From assembly GCF_014192275.1 (NCBI RefSeq), contig NZ_JACHXR010000002.1:406587-456232 (forward strand): a DNA stretch of 49,646 nt, in the 5' to 3' direction. Source of the DNA: Halomonas stenophila (lineage in GTDB: Bacteria; Pseudomonadota; Gammaproteobacteria; Pseudomonadales; Halomonadaceae). Positions 27,814-35,937 of the stretch are shown here, one piece after another. Numbering within the stretch: the stretch's first letter is position 1; every line of letters starts with the position of its first letter. The position numbers were made by a program, and so were the translations under genes. The notes under the pieces are model-generated. The model saw nothing but the letters and a program-made list of their open reading frames with translations. It ran no database searches and had not been told where the DNA came from.

Positions 27814-27998
27814 GGCATTTTGTCAGGGCTATCGCATTGGGATATGACGAGGGGCGTCGGGGACAGGTCGGAGAGGAGGTCCTACGCCATGGATGGCGTC
27901 GGTAGCGCCCAGGGATGGGTTTACAGCGCCTCCTAGAAGGCCTGTCGCCGGAACAGCCCCGAGCGACACGGCTCACTGCGATAGGCCTAGGCATTTTG
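27814..27998. repeat. ERIC-like palindromic repeat element, copy A, with flanking 9-bp direct repeats
   Basis: An imperfect long palindrome of about 167 bp (27823-27989). Its ends are AGGGCTATCGCA (27825-27836) and TGCGATAGGCCT (27977-27988), inverted with one mismatch. GGCATTTTG stands immediately outside on both sides (27814-27822 and 27990-27998), like a target-site duplication. Inside, GACAGG/CCTGTC, GAGGAGG/CCTCCT and ACGCC/GGCGT stems can form. It is clearly homologous to the copy at 40323-40491. A 15-codon ATG frame inside is not conserved in the other copy. Confidence 0.85.
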
Positions 27999-28033
27999 CC
28001 GGGCTCCGGGGGATCGGGGTGGCCGGCAAACGA

Positions 28034-28063
28034 CGACGACCCCGGCATGGGCCGGGGTCGTCG
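28034..28063 (-). terminator. Terminator of the BCCT transporter gene
   Basis: Perfect 13-bp stem (28034-28046 with 28051-28063) with a 4-nt loop, 20 nt beyond the transporter stop. On the minus strand it is followed by TTTGCC. Confidence 0.75.
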
Positions 28064-28082
28064 CGTCGCGCGGGCGTGCGGC

Positions 28083-29657
28083 TCAGGCGGCCGGGGCGAG
28101 CCCCAGGCTGCGATGTTCCTCCCTCAGGCTCTTCACCAAGCCTACGCACATCACCAGCAGGATGACGGTGAAGGGCAGGCCGGTGGCCACGGCCCCCGCC
28201 TGGAGGGCGCCGAGGGCCTTGTCACCGCCGCCGTAGAGCAGGATGCCGGCGATCACGCCCTCCAGGGTGGCCCAGAAGACCCGCTGGCTGCGCGGGGAGT
28301 CGACCTTGCCCCCGGCGGTGATGTTGTCGATCACCAGGGAGCCGGAGTCGGACGAGGTGATGAAGAATACCAGCACCAGGACGATGGCCATGGTGGAGGT
28401 GAGGGTGGTCAGCGGCAGCTGCTCGAGCATCTGGAACATCGCCAGCGACACCTCGCCGATGCCATCGGACAGGGCGCCGACGCCGCTCGCGGACTGGGCC
28501 AGGGCGTTGCCGCCGAAGGCGGTCATCCACACGATGGTGACCAGGGTGGGTACCAGCAGCACCGCCATCAGGAACTCGCGCACGGTGCGCCCGCGAGACA
28601 CCCGGGCGATGAACATGCCGACGAAGGGCGACCAGGAGATCCACCAGGCCCAGTAGAACACCGTCCAGCCATGGAACCAGGTCGTATCCTCGCGGCCGAT
28701 CCAGTTGGACAGCGGCAGGATATGGCTGGCGTAGGCCAGGGTGGTGTCCCACAGGCCGTTGACAAACAGCAGCGTGGAGCCGGTCAGCACCACGAACAGC
28801 AGCAGCGCCAGGGCGATCACCATGTTGATGTTCGAGAACAGCTTCACGCCGCCGTCGATGCCGCGCCAGACCGAGAACAGGGCCACCATCGTGACGCCGA
28901 CGATGATGGCGATCTGGGTCCCGAGGGTGTTGGGCACGTCGAACAGGTAGTTGAGGCCGCCGGCGGCCTGGGAGGCACCGAAGCCCAGCGAGGTGGCCAG
29001 GCCGAAGATGGTGGACAGCACCGCGACGATATCGATCACGTGGCCGAACCAGCCGCGTACCCGCTCACCGAGCAGCGGCGTGAAGGCCGAGCGCAAGGTC
29101 AGCGGCAGCCCGCGGTTGTAGGCGAAGAAGGCCAGCGACAGCCCGACCACGGCGTAGATGGCCCAGGGGTGCAGGCCCCAGTGGAACATGGTCGCGCCCA
29201 TGGCGGCGCGGGCCCCTTCCGGCGTCCCGGCCGCGGCACCCAGCGGCGTGCCGTACCAGTCGGTGTAGTAGGCGACCGGCTCGGCCACGCTCCAGAACAT
29301 CAGGCCGATGCCCATGCCGGCGGCGAACAGCATGCTGAACCAGGAGATCGTGGAGTGCTCGGGCCGGGCCTTCGGGCCGCCCAGGCGAATGCGCCCCAGG
29401 GGCATCACGATCAGCGCCAGGCACAGGATCACGAAGACGTTGCCGGCGATCATGAACAGCCAGTCGAAGTGCTCGATGGCGAAGCCGCGGGCCGCCGTCA
29501 GCTGGGTGTTGGCGAGGTCGGGGTAGATCAGGGCATAGAGAATGAAGGCCAGGATGGCCAGCGCGGAGAGGGGAAAGACGGGGTTGTGGAAGTCCAGCCC
29601 CAGGATCTGCTTGTTGTCCTGCCCGGGGGTCAGGATCGGGTCGTCGTCATGCGTCAT
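28083..29657 (-). CDS. BCCT-family glycine betaine transporter
   Basis: A 524-residue secondary transporter with about twelve membrane helices. Family hallmarks are AAGMGIGLMFWSVAEPV (the G-M-G-I-G form seen in sodium-coupled betaine carriers such as BetP), the FYWAWWISWSPFVGMFIARV signature with a Trp-rich helix 8, and SRGRTVREF in the following loop. The cytoplasmic tails are short (about 30 residues N-terminal, about 15 C-terminal), unlike osmosensing BCCT carriers with long C-tails, which suggests nutritional uptake. The start at 29657 has AGAGGA 7 nt upstream; the open frame extends a further 85 codons that look non-coding. It is divergent from fdhA. Choline or carnitine cannot be excluded as substrate. 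Confidence 0.92.
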   Translation of the reverse strand: MTHDDDPILTPGQDNKQILGLDFHNPVFPLSALAILAFILYALIYPDLANTQLTAARGFAIEHFDWLFMIAGNVFVILCLALIVMPLGRIRLGGPKARPEHSTISWFSMLFAAGMGIGLMFWSVAEPVAYYTDWYGTPLGAAAGTPEGARAAMGATMFHWGLHPWAIYAVVGLSLAFFAYNRGLPLTLRSAFTPLLGERVRGWFGHVIDIVAVLSTIFGLATSLGFGASQAAGGLNYLFDVPNTLGTQIAIIVGVTMVALFSVWRGIDGGVKLFSNINMVIALALLLFVVLTGSTLLFVNGLWDTTLAYASHILPLSNWIGREDTTWFHGWTVFYWAWWISWSPFVGMFIARVSRGRTVREFLMAVLLVPTLVTIVWMTAFGGNALAQSASGVGALSDGIGEVSLAMFQMLEQLPLTTLTSTMAIVLVLVFFITSSDSGSLVIDNITAGGKVDSPRSQRVFWATLEGVIAGILLYGGGDKALGALQAGAVATGLPFTVILLVMCVGLVKSLREEHRSLGLAPAA

Positions 29658-29663
29658 GCGAGG

Positions 29664-29680
29664 TCCTCTGTTGTTGTTGT
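29664..29680 (-). promoter_or_regulatory. AAC-repeat next to the Shine-Dalgarno of the BCCT gene
   Basis: On the minus strand AACAACAACAGAGGA gives four A-purine-N triplets fused to the AGAGGA ribosome-binding site, ending 7 nt before the ATG. This is the classical position of Hfq/Crc catabolite-repression sites in Pseudomonas. Inferred. Confidence 0.5.
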
Positions 29681-29898
29681 CGCATCGCCCGGAGGCGACG
29701 CCGGATATTCTTGGCGCGACCGACAGGAGGGGCTGTCGCGAGAGCGACCTCGGGATACGCCTCGCCACCATGGCGGGGGCGATGTCTCGAATAGGCATGG
29801 CGGTGACTCGCTCGGAACATTCCGGCTGGGAGAAGGGGCTATCGTCGTGGAGCGGCGAATTCCGCCGCCCCCTACAACAACGTCGAAGGAAGCCAGCC

Positions 29899-31092
29899 AT
29901 GAGTGCAGCCAACCGCGGAGTCGTCTACAAGGGCCCGGGAGAGGTCGCCGTCGAGTCCATCGCCTACCCGGAACTCGCCCTCGGCAACCGCAAGTGCGAA
30001 CACGGCGTGATCCTCAAGGTGGTCACCACCAACATCTGCGGCAGCGACCAGCACATGGTGCGCGGGCGCACCACCGCCCCCTCCGGCCTGGTGCTGGGCC
30101 ACGAGATCACCGGCGTGGTGGTCGAGTGCGGGCGCGACGTCGAGTTCCTCAACCCGGGCGACCTGGTCTCGGTGCCGTTCAACATCGCCTGCGGCCGCTG
30201 CCGCAACTGCAAGGCCGGCCAGACCGGCATCTGCCTCAACGTCAATCCGGCGCGTCCCGGCGCCGCCTACGGCTATGTCGACATGGGCGGCTGGGTCGGC
30301 GGCCAGACCGAGTACGTCATGGTGCCCTACGCCGACTTCAACCTGCTGAAGTTCCCGGACGCCGACCAGGCCATGGAGAAGATCAAGGACCTGACCCTGC
30401 TGTCCGACATCTTCCCCACCGGCTTCCACGGCTGCGTCACCGCCGGCGTCGGCCCGGGCTCCACCGTCTACATCGCCGGGGCCGGCCCGGTCGGCCTGGC
30501 CGCCGCGGTCTCCGCCCAGCTGCTGGGCGCCGCCTGCGTGATCGTCGGCGACATGATCGAGGAGCGCCTGGCCCAGGCCCGCAGCTTCGGCTGCGAGACC
30601 CTCGACCTGACCCAGGACGGCGACATGGCCGACAAGATCGAGGCGATCCTCGGCGAGCGCGAGGTCGATGCCTTCGTCGACTGCGTCGGCTTCGAGGCCC
30701 ACGCCTGCGGCTGCAACCACGGCAAGGAGGCGCCGGCCACCGTGCTGAACTCCGCCATGTCGCTGACCCGCGCCGGCGGCCAGATCGGCATCCCGGGGCT
30801 GTACGTGACCGAGGACCCGGGCGCGGCCGACGAGGCGGCCAAGCAAGGCGCGCTGAGCATGCGCTTCGGGCTCGGCTGGGCCAAGTCGCACAGCTTCCAC
30901 ACCGGCCAGTGCCCGGTGATGCAGTACCATCGTCCGCTGATGCAGGCGATCCTGTTCGGCAAGGTCAACATCGCCGATGCGGTCAACGTCCAGATGATCA
31001 CCCTGGACGAGGCGCCGAAGGGCTATGCCGACTTCGATGGCGGTGCGGCCAAGAAATTCGTCATCGACCCCCACGGCAGCGTCGCCGCTTAA
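29899..31092 (+). CDS. fdhA: Formaldehyde dehydrogenase, glutathione-independent
   Basis: Oxidises free formaldehyde to formate with tightly bound NAD. The 397-residue product matches the Pseudomonas putida enzyme in length. Catalytic zinc ligands include Cys47 and His68, one residue offset from the P. putida enzyme, and the structural zinc cysteines are Cys98, Cys101, Cys104 and Cys112. The Rossmann motif is AGAGPVGLAAAV. The start follows AAGGA, with an AAC-repeat 12 nt further upstream. It is divergent from the betaine transporter and followed by the formate dehydrogenase operon. In P. aeruginosa the homologous gene lies in the betaine cluster next to purU. Confidence 0.96.
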   Translation: MSAANRGVVYKGPGEVAVESIAYPELALGNRKCEHGVILKVVTTNICGSDQHMVRGRTTAPSGLVLGHEITGVVVECGRDVEFLNPGDLVSVPFNIACGRCRNCKAGQTGICLNVNPARPGAAYGYVDMGGWVGGQTEYVMVPYADFNLLKFPDADQAMEKIKDLTLLSDIFPTGFHGCVTAGVGPGSTVYIAGAGPVGLAAAVSAQLLGAACVIVGDMIEERLAQARSFGCETLDLTQDGDMADKIEAILGEREVDAFVDCVGFEAHACGCNHGKEAPATVLNSAMSLTRAGGQIGIPGLYVTEDPGAADEAAKQGALSMRFGLGWAKSHSFHTGQCPVMQYHRPLMQAILFGKVNIADAVNVQMITLDEAPKGYADFDGGAAKKFVIDPHGSVAA

Positions 31093-31148
31093 AGGGCGGC
31101 GCGGCGAGCCAGTTCGGGGATCGCCCCCACGGCAGCGTGGCGGCTTAA
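31063..31148 (+). repeat. Partial duplication of the fdhA 3' end
   Basis: The last 30 nt of fdhA (31063-31092, coding DPHGSVAA and the stop) are echoed at 31120-31148 with two mismatches and one missing base, including the TAA. The echo is out of frame with any gene. Confidence 0.75.
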
Positions 31149-31187
31149 CAGGCCTCAGCTGCCGACGGCTCGCGCCGCCCGCCCCAC

Positions 31188-31219
31188 CGACGGCGCCCTC
31201 ATGGGGCGCCGTCGCCTTT
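31188..31219 (+). terminator. Intrinsic terminator after fdhA
   Basis: CGACGGCGCC (31188-31197) pairs with GGCGCCGTCG (31205-31214) around a 7-nt loop and is followed by CCTTTT. Confidence 0.85.
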
Positions 31220-31234
31220 TGCGCTTAGCCGATT

Positions 31235-31260
31235 GCGACATCGGCATGCCATTGGCGACA
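31235..31260. promoter_or_regulatory. Candidate GbdR operator before the formate dehydrogenase operon
   Basis: On the minus strand this reads TGTCGC-N4-GGCATGCC-N2-TGTCGC: two identical half-sites with a 20-bp period around a GGCATGCC core (31243-31250). The gbcB upstream site has the same architecture. It ends 86 bp before the fdsGB start. Confidence 0.55.
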
Positions 31261-31346
31261 CCGGCGGCCATTCCCGGCGTTGTCAGCCCCCGGGGGTGGT
31301 GCCACCATGCGATAAGCACGCCGATGAAAATCACAACGAGAGTCCC

Positions 31347-33065
31347 ATGACCGTCCAGACCGTGACCCCCAAGCGCCGCTTCCGCGGCAAGCCCCGAGGC
31401 CGTGAGCTCGACCCCGCCGCGCTCGACGCGCTGCGGCGGCTGTTGGGTGACGAGCGCGAGGAGCCGGAACGCCGCCACCGTGACCTGCTGATCGAGCATC
31501 TCCACGTCCTCCAGGACGACCGCGGGCATCTGGCCCTGGCCGACCTGCGTGCGCTGGCCGCCTACATGAACCTGCCGATGGCGGCGGTCTACGAGACCGC
31601 CACCTTCTATGCCCACTTCGACGTGGTCCACGACGACCAGGCCCCGCCGCCGGCGATCACGGTGCGCGTCTGCGACTCGCTGTCTTGCCAGCTGGCCGGC
31701 GCCGCCACCCTCAAGGCCGAGCTCGAGGCCGGCGCCGATCCGGCGCGGGTCCGGGTGCTGCGGGCGCCCTGCATGGGCCGCTGCGAGATGGCCCCGGTGG
31801 TCGAGGTGGGCCACCGCCACGTCAACCATGCCACCCAGGAGGCAGTGGAGGCGGTGGTGGATACCGGCCACTTCCATCCCGAGGCCATCCTCTGGCAGCG
31901 GCTCGAGGCTTACCGGGACGCCGGCGGCTATCGCCTGCTGGCCGACTGCCGGGCCGGCAGGGTGAGCGTGGAACGCCTGATGGAGACCCTGGAGGCCGCC
32001 AACCTGCGCGGCCTGGGCGGCGCCGGTTTCCCGACCTTCAAGAAGTGGTACTTCGTGCGGGCCGAGGCGGGACCGCGCTACTGCGCGATCAATGCCGACG
32101 AGGGCGAGCCCGGCACCTTCAAGGACCGCCACTACCTGGAGCGCGAGCCCCATCGCTTCCTGGAGGGCGCGCTGGTCAGCGCCTGGGCGGTGGAGGCCGA
32201 GGCGCTCTACATCTACCTGCGCGACGAATACCCCGGCCTGCACCGGGTGCTCCACGAGGCGATCGCCGAGCTGGAGGCCGCCGGCCTGGCCGCACCGGGC
32301 TACATCGTGATGCGCCGCGGCGCCGGGGCCTACATCTGCGGCGAGGAGTCGGCGATGATCGAGTCGCTGGAGGGCAAGCCGGGCAAGCCCCGGCATCGTC
32401 CCCCCTTCGTCGCCCAGCGCGGGCTCTTCGATCGCCCGACCCTGGTCAACAACGTCGAGACCGTCTACTGGATCCCGACGATCTGGGCCCGCGGCGCGGC
32501 CTGGTTCGCCGATCAGGGACGCCACGGGCGCAAGGGGCTGCGCAGCTTCTCGGTCTCCGGTCGGGTCAATCGCCCCGGCGTCCACCTGGCGCCGGCGGGC
32601 ATCACCCTGGGCGAGCTGATCGAGGAATACTGCGGCGGCCTGCCGGCGGGCCACCGGCTGGCCGCCTACCTGCCCGGCGGGGCCTCCGGCGGCATCCTGC
32701 CGGCCTCCAAGGCGGATATTCCCCTCGACTTTGATACGTTGCAGGCCGAGGGCTGCTTCATCGGCTCGGCGGCCATCATCGTGCTCTCCGACCAGGACGA
32801 CCTGCGCGCCGCCGCCACCAACCTGCTGGCCTTCTTCGCCGACGAGTCCTGCGGCCAGTGCACGCCCTGTCGGGTGGGCACCGAGAAGATGCTGACCCTG
32901 CTCGAGCGTGATACCTGGCAGGCCGCGGACCTGCAGCGGCTCTCCCGGGTGATGATGGACGCCTCCATCTGCGGTCTCGGCCAGGCCGCGCCCAACCCGG
33001 TGCTGGGACTGCTCCGGGACTTCCGCGACGAGCTCGCCGCGCAGAACGTGATCGTGAAAGGGTAG
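31347..33065 (+). CDS. fdsB: NAD-dependent formate dehydrogenase, fused gamma-beta subunit (FdsG-FdsB)
   Basis: The diaphorase part of a cytoplasmic molybdenum formate dehydrogenase, passing electrons from FdsA to NAD. The 572-residue protein fuses a NuoE/FdsG-like thioredoxin-fold [2Fe-2S] domain (Cys109, Cys114, Cys142, Cys146) to a NuoF/FdsB-like domain. The latter has the FMN/NADH-binding segment GLGGAGFPTFKKW (about 222-234), AINADEGEPGTFKDR, and a 4Fe-4S motif CGQCTPC (Cys502, 505, 508, plus Cys542). In Cupriavidus and Rhodobacter fdsG and fdsB are separate genes. The start at 31347 gives a typical FdsG N-terminus. It is 11 nt from fdsA, so one operon. Confidence 0.93.
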   Translation: MTVQTVTPKRRFRGKPRGRELDPAALDALRRLLGDEREEPERRHRDLLIEHLHVLQDDRGHLALADLRALAAYMNLPMAAVYETATFYAHFDVVHDDQAPPPAITVRVCDSLSCQLAGAATLKAELEAGADPARVRVLRAPCMGRCEMAPVVEVGHRHVNHATQEAVEAVVDTGHFHPEAILWQRLEAYRDAGGYRLLADCRAGRVSVERLMETLEAANLRGLGGAGFPTFKKWYFVRAEAGPRYCAINADEGEPGTFKDRHYLEREPHRFLEGALVSAWAVEAEALYIYLRDEYPGLHRVLHEAIAELEAAGLAAPGYIVMRRGAGAYICGEESAMIESLEGKPGKPRHRPPFVAQRGLFDRPTLVNNVETVYWIPTIWARGAAWFADQGRHGRKGLRSFSVSGRVNRPGVHLAPAGITLGELIEEYCGGLPAGHRLAAYLPGGASGGILPASKADIPLDFDTLQAEGCFIGSAAIIVLSDQDDLRAAATNLLAFFADESCGQCTPCRVGTEKMLTLLERDTWQAADLQRLSRVMMDASICGLGQAAPNPVLGLLRDFRDELAAQNVIVKG

Positions 33066-33076
33066 GGAGACATACC

Positions 33077-35908
33077 ATGACGACCGAGACCTTTACCCTG
33101 ACCCTGGACGGCGTGGACGTCAGCGCCTGGCCCGGGGAGACCCTCTGGCAGGTGGCCAAGCGGGCCGGCGAGACCATCCCGCACCTGTGCTTCAAGGACG
33201 CCTACGGCTACCGGGCCGACGGCAACTGCCGAGCCTGCATGGTGGAGATCGAGGGCGAGCGCGCCCTGGCCGCCAGCTGCCTGCGCGAGGCGCGCCCCGG
33301 CATGGTGGTCAAGAGCGCCTCCTCGGAGCGGGCCCGCACTGCCCGGGAGGGCGTGCTGGAGCTGCTGGTCGCCGACCAGCCGGACCGCGAGGCCGGCCCC
33401 GACCGCTCGAGCCACTTCTGGGACATGGCCGACCAGCTGGCCATCGACGCCGACGCGGTGCGCCAGTGGCTGCCGTCGCGCGACGAGCGGGCGACGCCCA
33501 CCGTCCATCACGTCCCCGAACGGGACGCCTCGCCGGTTCATGATCGCTCCCACTCGGCGATGGCCGTCAACCTCGACGCCTGCATCGAGTGCAACCTCTG
33601 CGTGCGGGCCTGTCGCGAGGTCCAGGTCAATGACGTCATTGGCCTCGCCAACCGCGGCAGTGCCGCCAAGGTCGTCTTCGACTTCGACGATCCCATGGGC
33701 GACAGCACCTGCGTGGCTTGTGGCGAGTGCGTCCAGGCTTGTCCCACTGGCGCCCTGATGCCGGCCACCCTGGTCGACGAGGCGGGGCGCGGCGATTCGC
33801 AGGTCGCCGATCGCCAGGTCGACTCGGTGTGCCCCTACTGTGGCGTGGGCTGTCAGCTCACCTATCACGTCAAGGACGACGAGATCCTGCACGTCTCCGG
33901 TCGTGACGGGCCCTCCAATCACAACCGCCTGTGCGTCAAGGGGCGTTTCGGCTTCGACTATCCGAAGCATCCCTCGCGGCTCACCACCCCGCTGATCCGC
34001 AAGCCCGGGGTGCCCAAGGGGCTCGATCCGGCCTTCGATCCGGCCGACCCGACCACCCATTTCCGCGAGGCCAGCTGGGAGGAGGCCCTGGACCTGGCGG
34101 CCAAGGGGTTGATCGACCTCAAGGCGGCCCACGGCCCCGACGCCCTGGCCGGCTTCGGCAGCGCCAAGTGCTCCAACGAGGAGGCCTGGCTGTTCCAGAA
34201 GCTGGTGCGCACCGGCTTCGGTTCCAACCATGTCGACCACTGCACCCGGCTGTGCCACGCCAGCTCGGTGGCGGCGCTGATGGAGTGCATCGGCTCCGGG
34301 GCGGTCACGGCCTCCTTCATGCAGGCCAGCCAGGCCGACGTGGTGATCCTCACCGGCTGCAACCCGGCGGTGAACCATCCGGTGGCGGCGACCTTCTTCA
34401 AGCAGGCCGCCAAGCGGGGCACCCGGTTCCTCATCCTCGATCCCAAGGGCCAGGCCATGAGCGCCTATGCCCACAAGACCCTGCGCTTCACCCCGGGGGC
34501 GGACGTGTCGCTGTTCAACGCCATGCTCAACGTCATCGTCTCCGAGGACCTGGTCGACCACGACTACATCGCCGAGCATACCGAGGGCTTCGCCGCCCTG
34601 GCCGAGCACGTCCGCGACCTGACCCCGGAGGCCATGGCGCCGAGCTGTGGCGTGTCTGCCGAGGAGATCCGCGAGGTGGCGAGGCTCTATGCCCAGGCCG
34701 ATCGTGCCATGATCTTCTGGGGCATGGGCATCTCCCAGCACGTTCACGGCACCGACAACGCCCGTTGCCTGATCTCGCTGGCCCTGGCCTGCGGCCATAC
34801 CGGCCGGCCCGGTACCGGCCTGCACCCGCTGCGCGGCCAGAACAACGTCCAGGGCGCCTCGGATGCGGGTCTGATTCCCATGGTGCTGCCGGACTACCAG
34901 CCGGTGGGCGACGCCCAGGTGCGCGCCGCCTTCGAGGAGCTATGGGCCACCCCGCTGGAGGAGCGGCCGGGCCTCACCGTGGTGGAGATCATGGACGCCA
35001 TCCATGCCGGCACCATCAAGGGCATGTACATCCAGGGCGAGAACCCGGCCATGTCCGACCCGGACCTGGCGCACGCCCGCCAGGCGCTCGGCGAGCTCGA
35101 GCACCTGGTGGTGCAGGACCTCTTCGTCACCGAGACGGCCCAGTTCGCCGACGTCATCCTGCCCGCCTCGGCCTGGCCGGAGAAGGACGGCACCGTGACC
35201 AACACCAACCGCCAGGTGCAGCTGGGCCGCCAGGCCATGCCCTTGCCCGGGCAGGCCAGGCCCGACTGGTGGATCATCCAGGAGATCGCCCGGCGCTTCG
35301 GCCTGGCCTGGGACTACGGGCATCCCCGGGAGGTCTTCGCCGAGATGACCCGCGGCATGCCGTCCCTCGACCACATCACCTGGGAGCGCCTGGAGCGCGA
35401 AGAGTCGGTGATGTATCCCTGTCCGTCGGACGATTCGCCGGGCGAGGACGTGGTGTTCGGCGAGGCCTTCCCCACCGCCTCCGGCAAGGCGAAGTTCACG
35501 CCGACCCTGCCGCTGCCGCCGGACGAGCCCGTCGACGGTGACTACCCCACCGTGTTGACCACCGGTCGCCAGCTCGAGCACTGGCATACCGGGTCCATGA
35601 CGCGGCGCGCACGGGTCCTCGATGACCTGGAGCCGGAGGCCGTGGCCAGCCTGGCCCCGGGCGAGTTGCGTCGTCTCCGCCTCGCTCCCGGCGAGCCGGT
35701 GACCATCATCACCCGACGTGGCGAGATCACGCTCAGGACCCGAGTCGATCCGGAGATGGCCGAGGGCATGGTGTTCGTGCCCTTCTGCTATGCCGAGGCG
35801 GCGGCCAATGTGCTGACCAACCCGGCGCTGGACCCCGACGGCAAGATTCCCGAGTTCAAGTATGCCGCCTGCCGGCTGGCGCCGGCGGCCGTCGAGGCGC
35901 TGTCCTGA
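33077..35908 (+). CDS. fdsA: NAD-dependent formate dehydrogenase alpha (catalytic molybdenum) subunit
   Basis: Oxidises formate to CO2 at a bis-molybdopterin-guanine-dinucleotide centre. The 943-residue product has an N-terminal [2Fe-2S] domain (Cys38, 51, 54, 68) and ferredoxin clusters CIECNLCVRACRE and CVACGECVQACP (about residues 172-228). The 4Fe-4S/molybdenum domain begins with CPYCGVGCQL. The likely molybdenum ligand is Cys393, followed by His394 in CTRLCHASSV; it is cysteine, not selenocysteine. The DMSO-reductase C-terminal domain is complete. The order fdsGB-fdsA-fdsD is intact, but no fdsC/fdhD sulfurtransferase gene is in the window, although the family needs that activity. Confidence 0.96.
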   Translation: MTTETFTLTLDGVDVSAWPGETLWQVAKRAGETIPHLCFKDAYGYRADGNCRACMVEIEGERALAASCLREARPGMVVKSASSERARTAREGVLELLVADQPDREAGPDRSSHFWDMADQLAIDADAVRQWLPSRDERATPTVHHVPERDASPVHDRSHSAMAVNLDACIECNLCVRACREVQVNDVIGLANRGSAAKVVFDFDDPMGDSTCVACGECVQACPTGALMPATLVDEAGRGDSQVADRQVDSVCPYCGVGCQLTYHVKDDEILHVSGRDGPSNHNRLCVKGRFGFDYPKHPSRLTTPLIRKPGVPKGLDPAFDPADPTTHFREASWEEALDLAAKGLIDLKAAHGPDALAGFGSAKCSNEEAWLFQKLVRTGFGSNHVDHCTRLCHASSVAALMECIGSGAVTASFMQASQADVVILTGCNPAVNHPVAATFFKQAAKRGTRFLILDPKGQAMSAYAHKTLRFTPGADVSLFNAMLNVIVSEDLVDHDYIAEHTEGFAALAEHVRDLTPEAMAPSCGVSAEEIREVARLYAQADRAMIFWGMGISQHVHGTDNARCLISLALACGHTGRPGTGLHPLRGQNNVQGASDAGLIPMVLPDYQPVGDAQVRAAFEELWATPLEERPGLTVVEIMDAIHAGTIKGMYIQGENPAMSDPDLAHARQALGELEHLVVQDLFVTETAQFADVILPASAWPEKDGTVTNTNRQVQLGRQAMPLPGQARPDWWIIQEIARRFGLAWDYGHPREVFAEMTRGMPSLDHITWERLEREESVMYPCPSDDSPGEDVVFGEAFPTASGKAKFTPTLPLPPDEPVDGDYPTVLTTGRQLEHWHTGSMTRRARVLDDLEPEAVASLAPGELRRLRLAPGEPVTIITRRGEITLRTRVDPEMAEGMVFVPFCYAEAAANVLTNPALDPDGKIPEFKYAACRLAPAAVEALS

Positions 35909-35937
35909 ACGCGGCGCGGACAATGGAGGAAACCACC

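Noticed and set aside
27889..27936. A 15-codon ORF (MDGVGSAQGWVYSAS) with a perfect AGGAGGT site inside repeat copy A
   Set aside because: The homologous copy B has no ATG at this place although AGGAGGT is kept, so structure rather than a peptide seems conserved.
27915..31148. A 1077-codon plus-strand frame spanning the BCCT gene and fdhA
   Set aside because: It is antisense to the BCCT transporter and out of frame with fdhA; the Gln/Gly/His/Arg-rich translation has no recognisable domain.
35923..35937. Upstream ATG start for fdsD
   Set aside because: It overlaps the GGAGG ribosome-binding site of the ATG at 35938 and has no site of its own.
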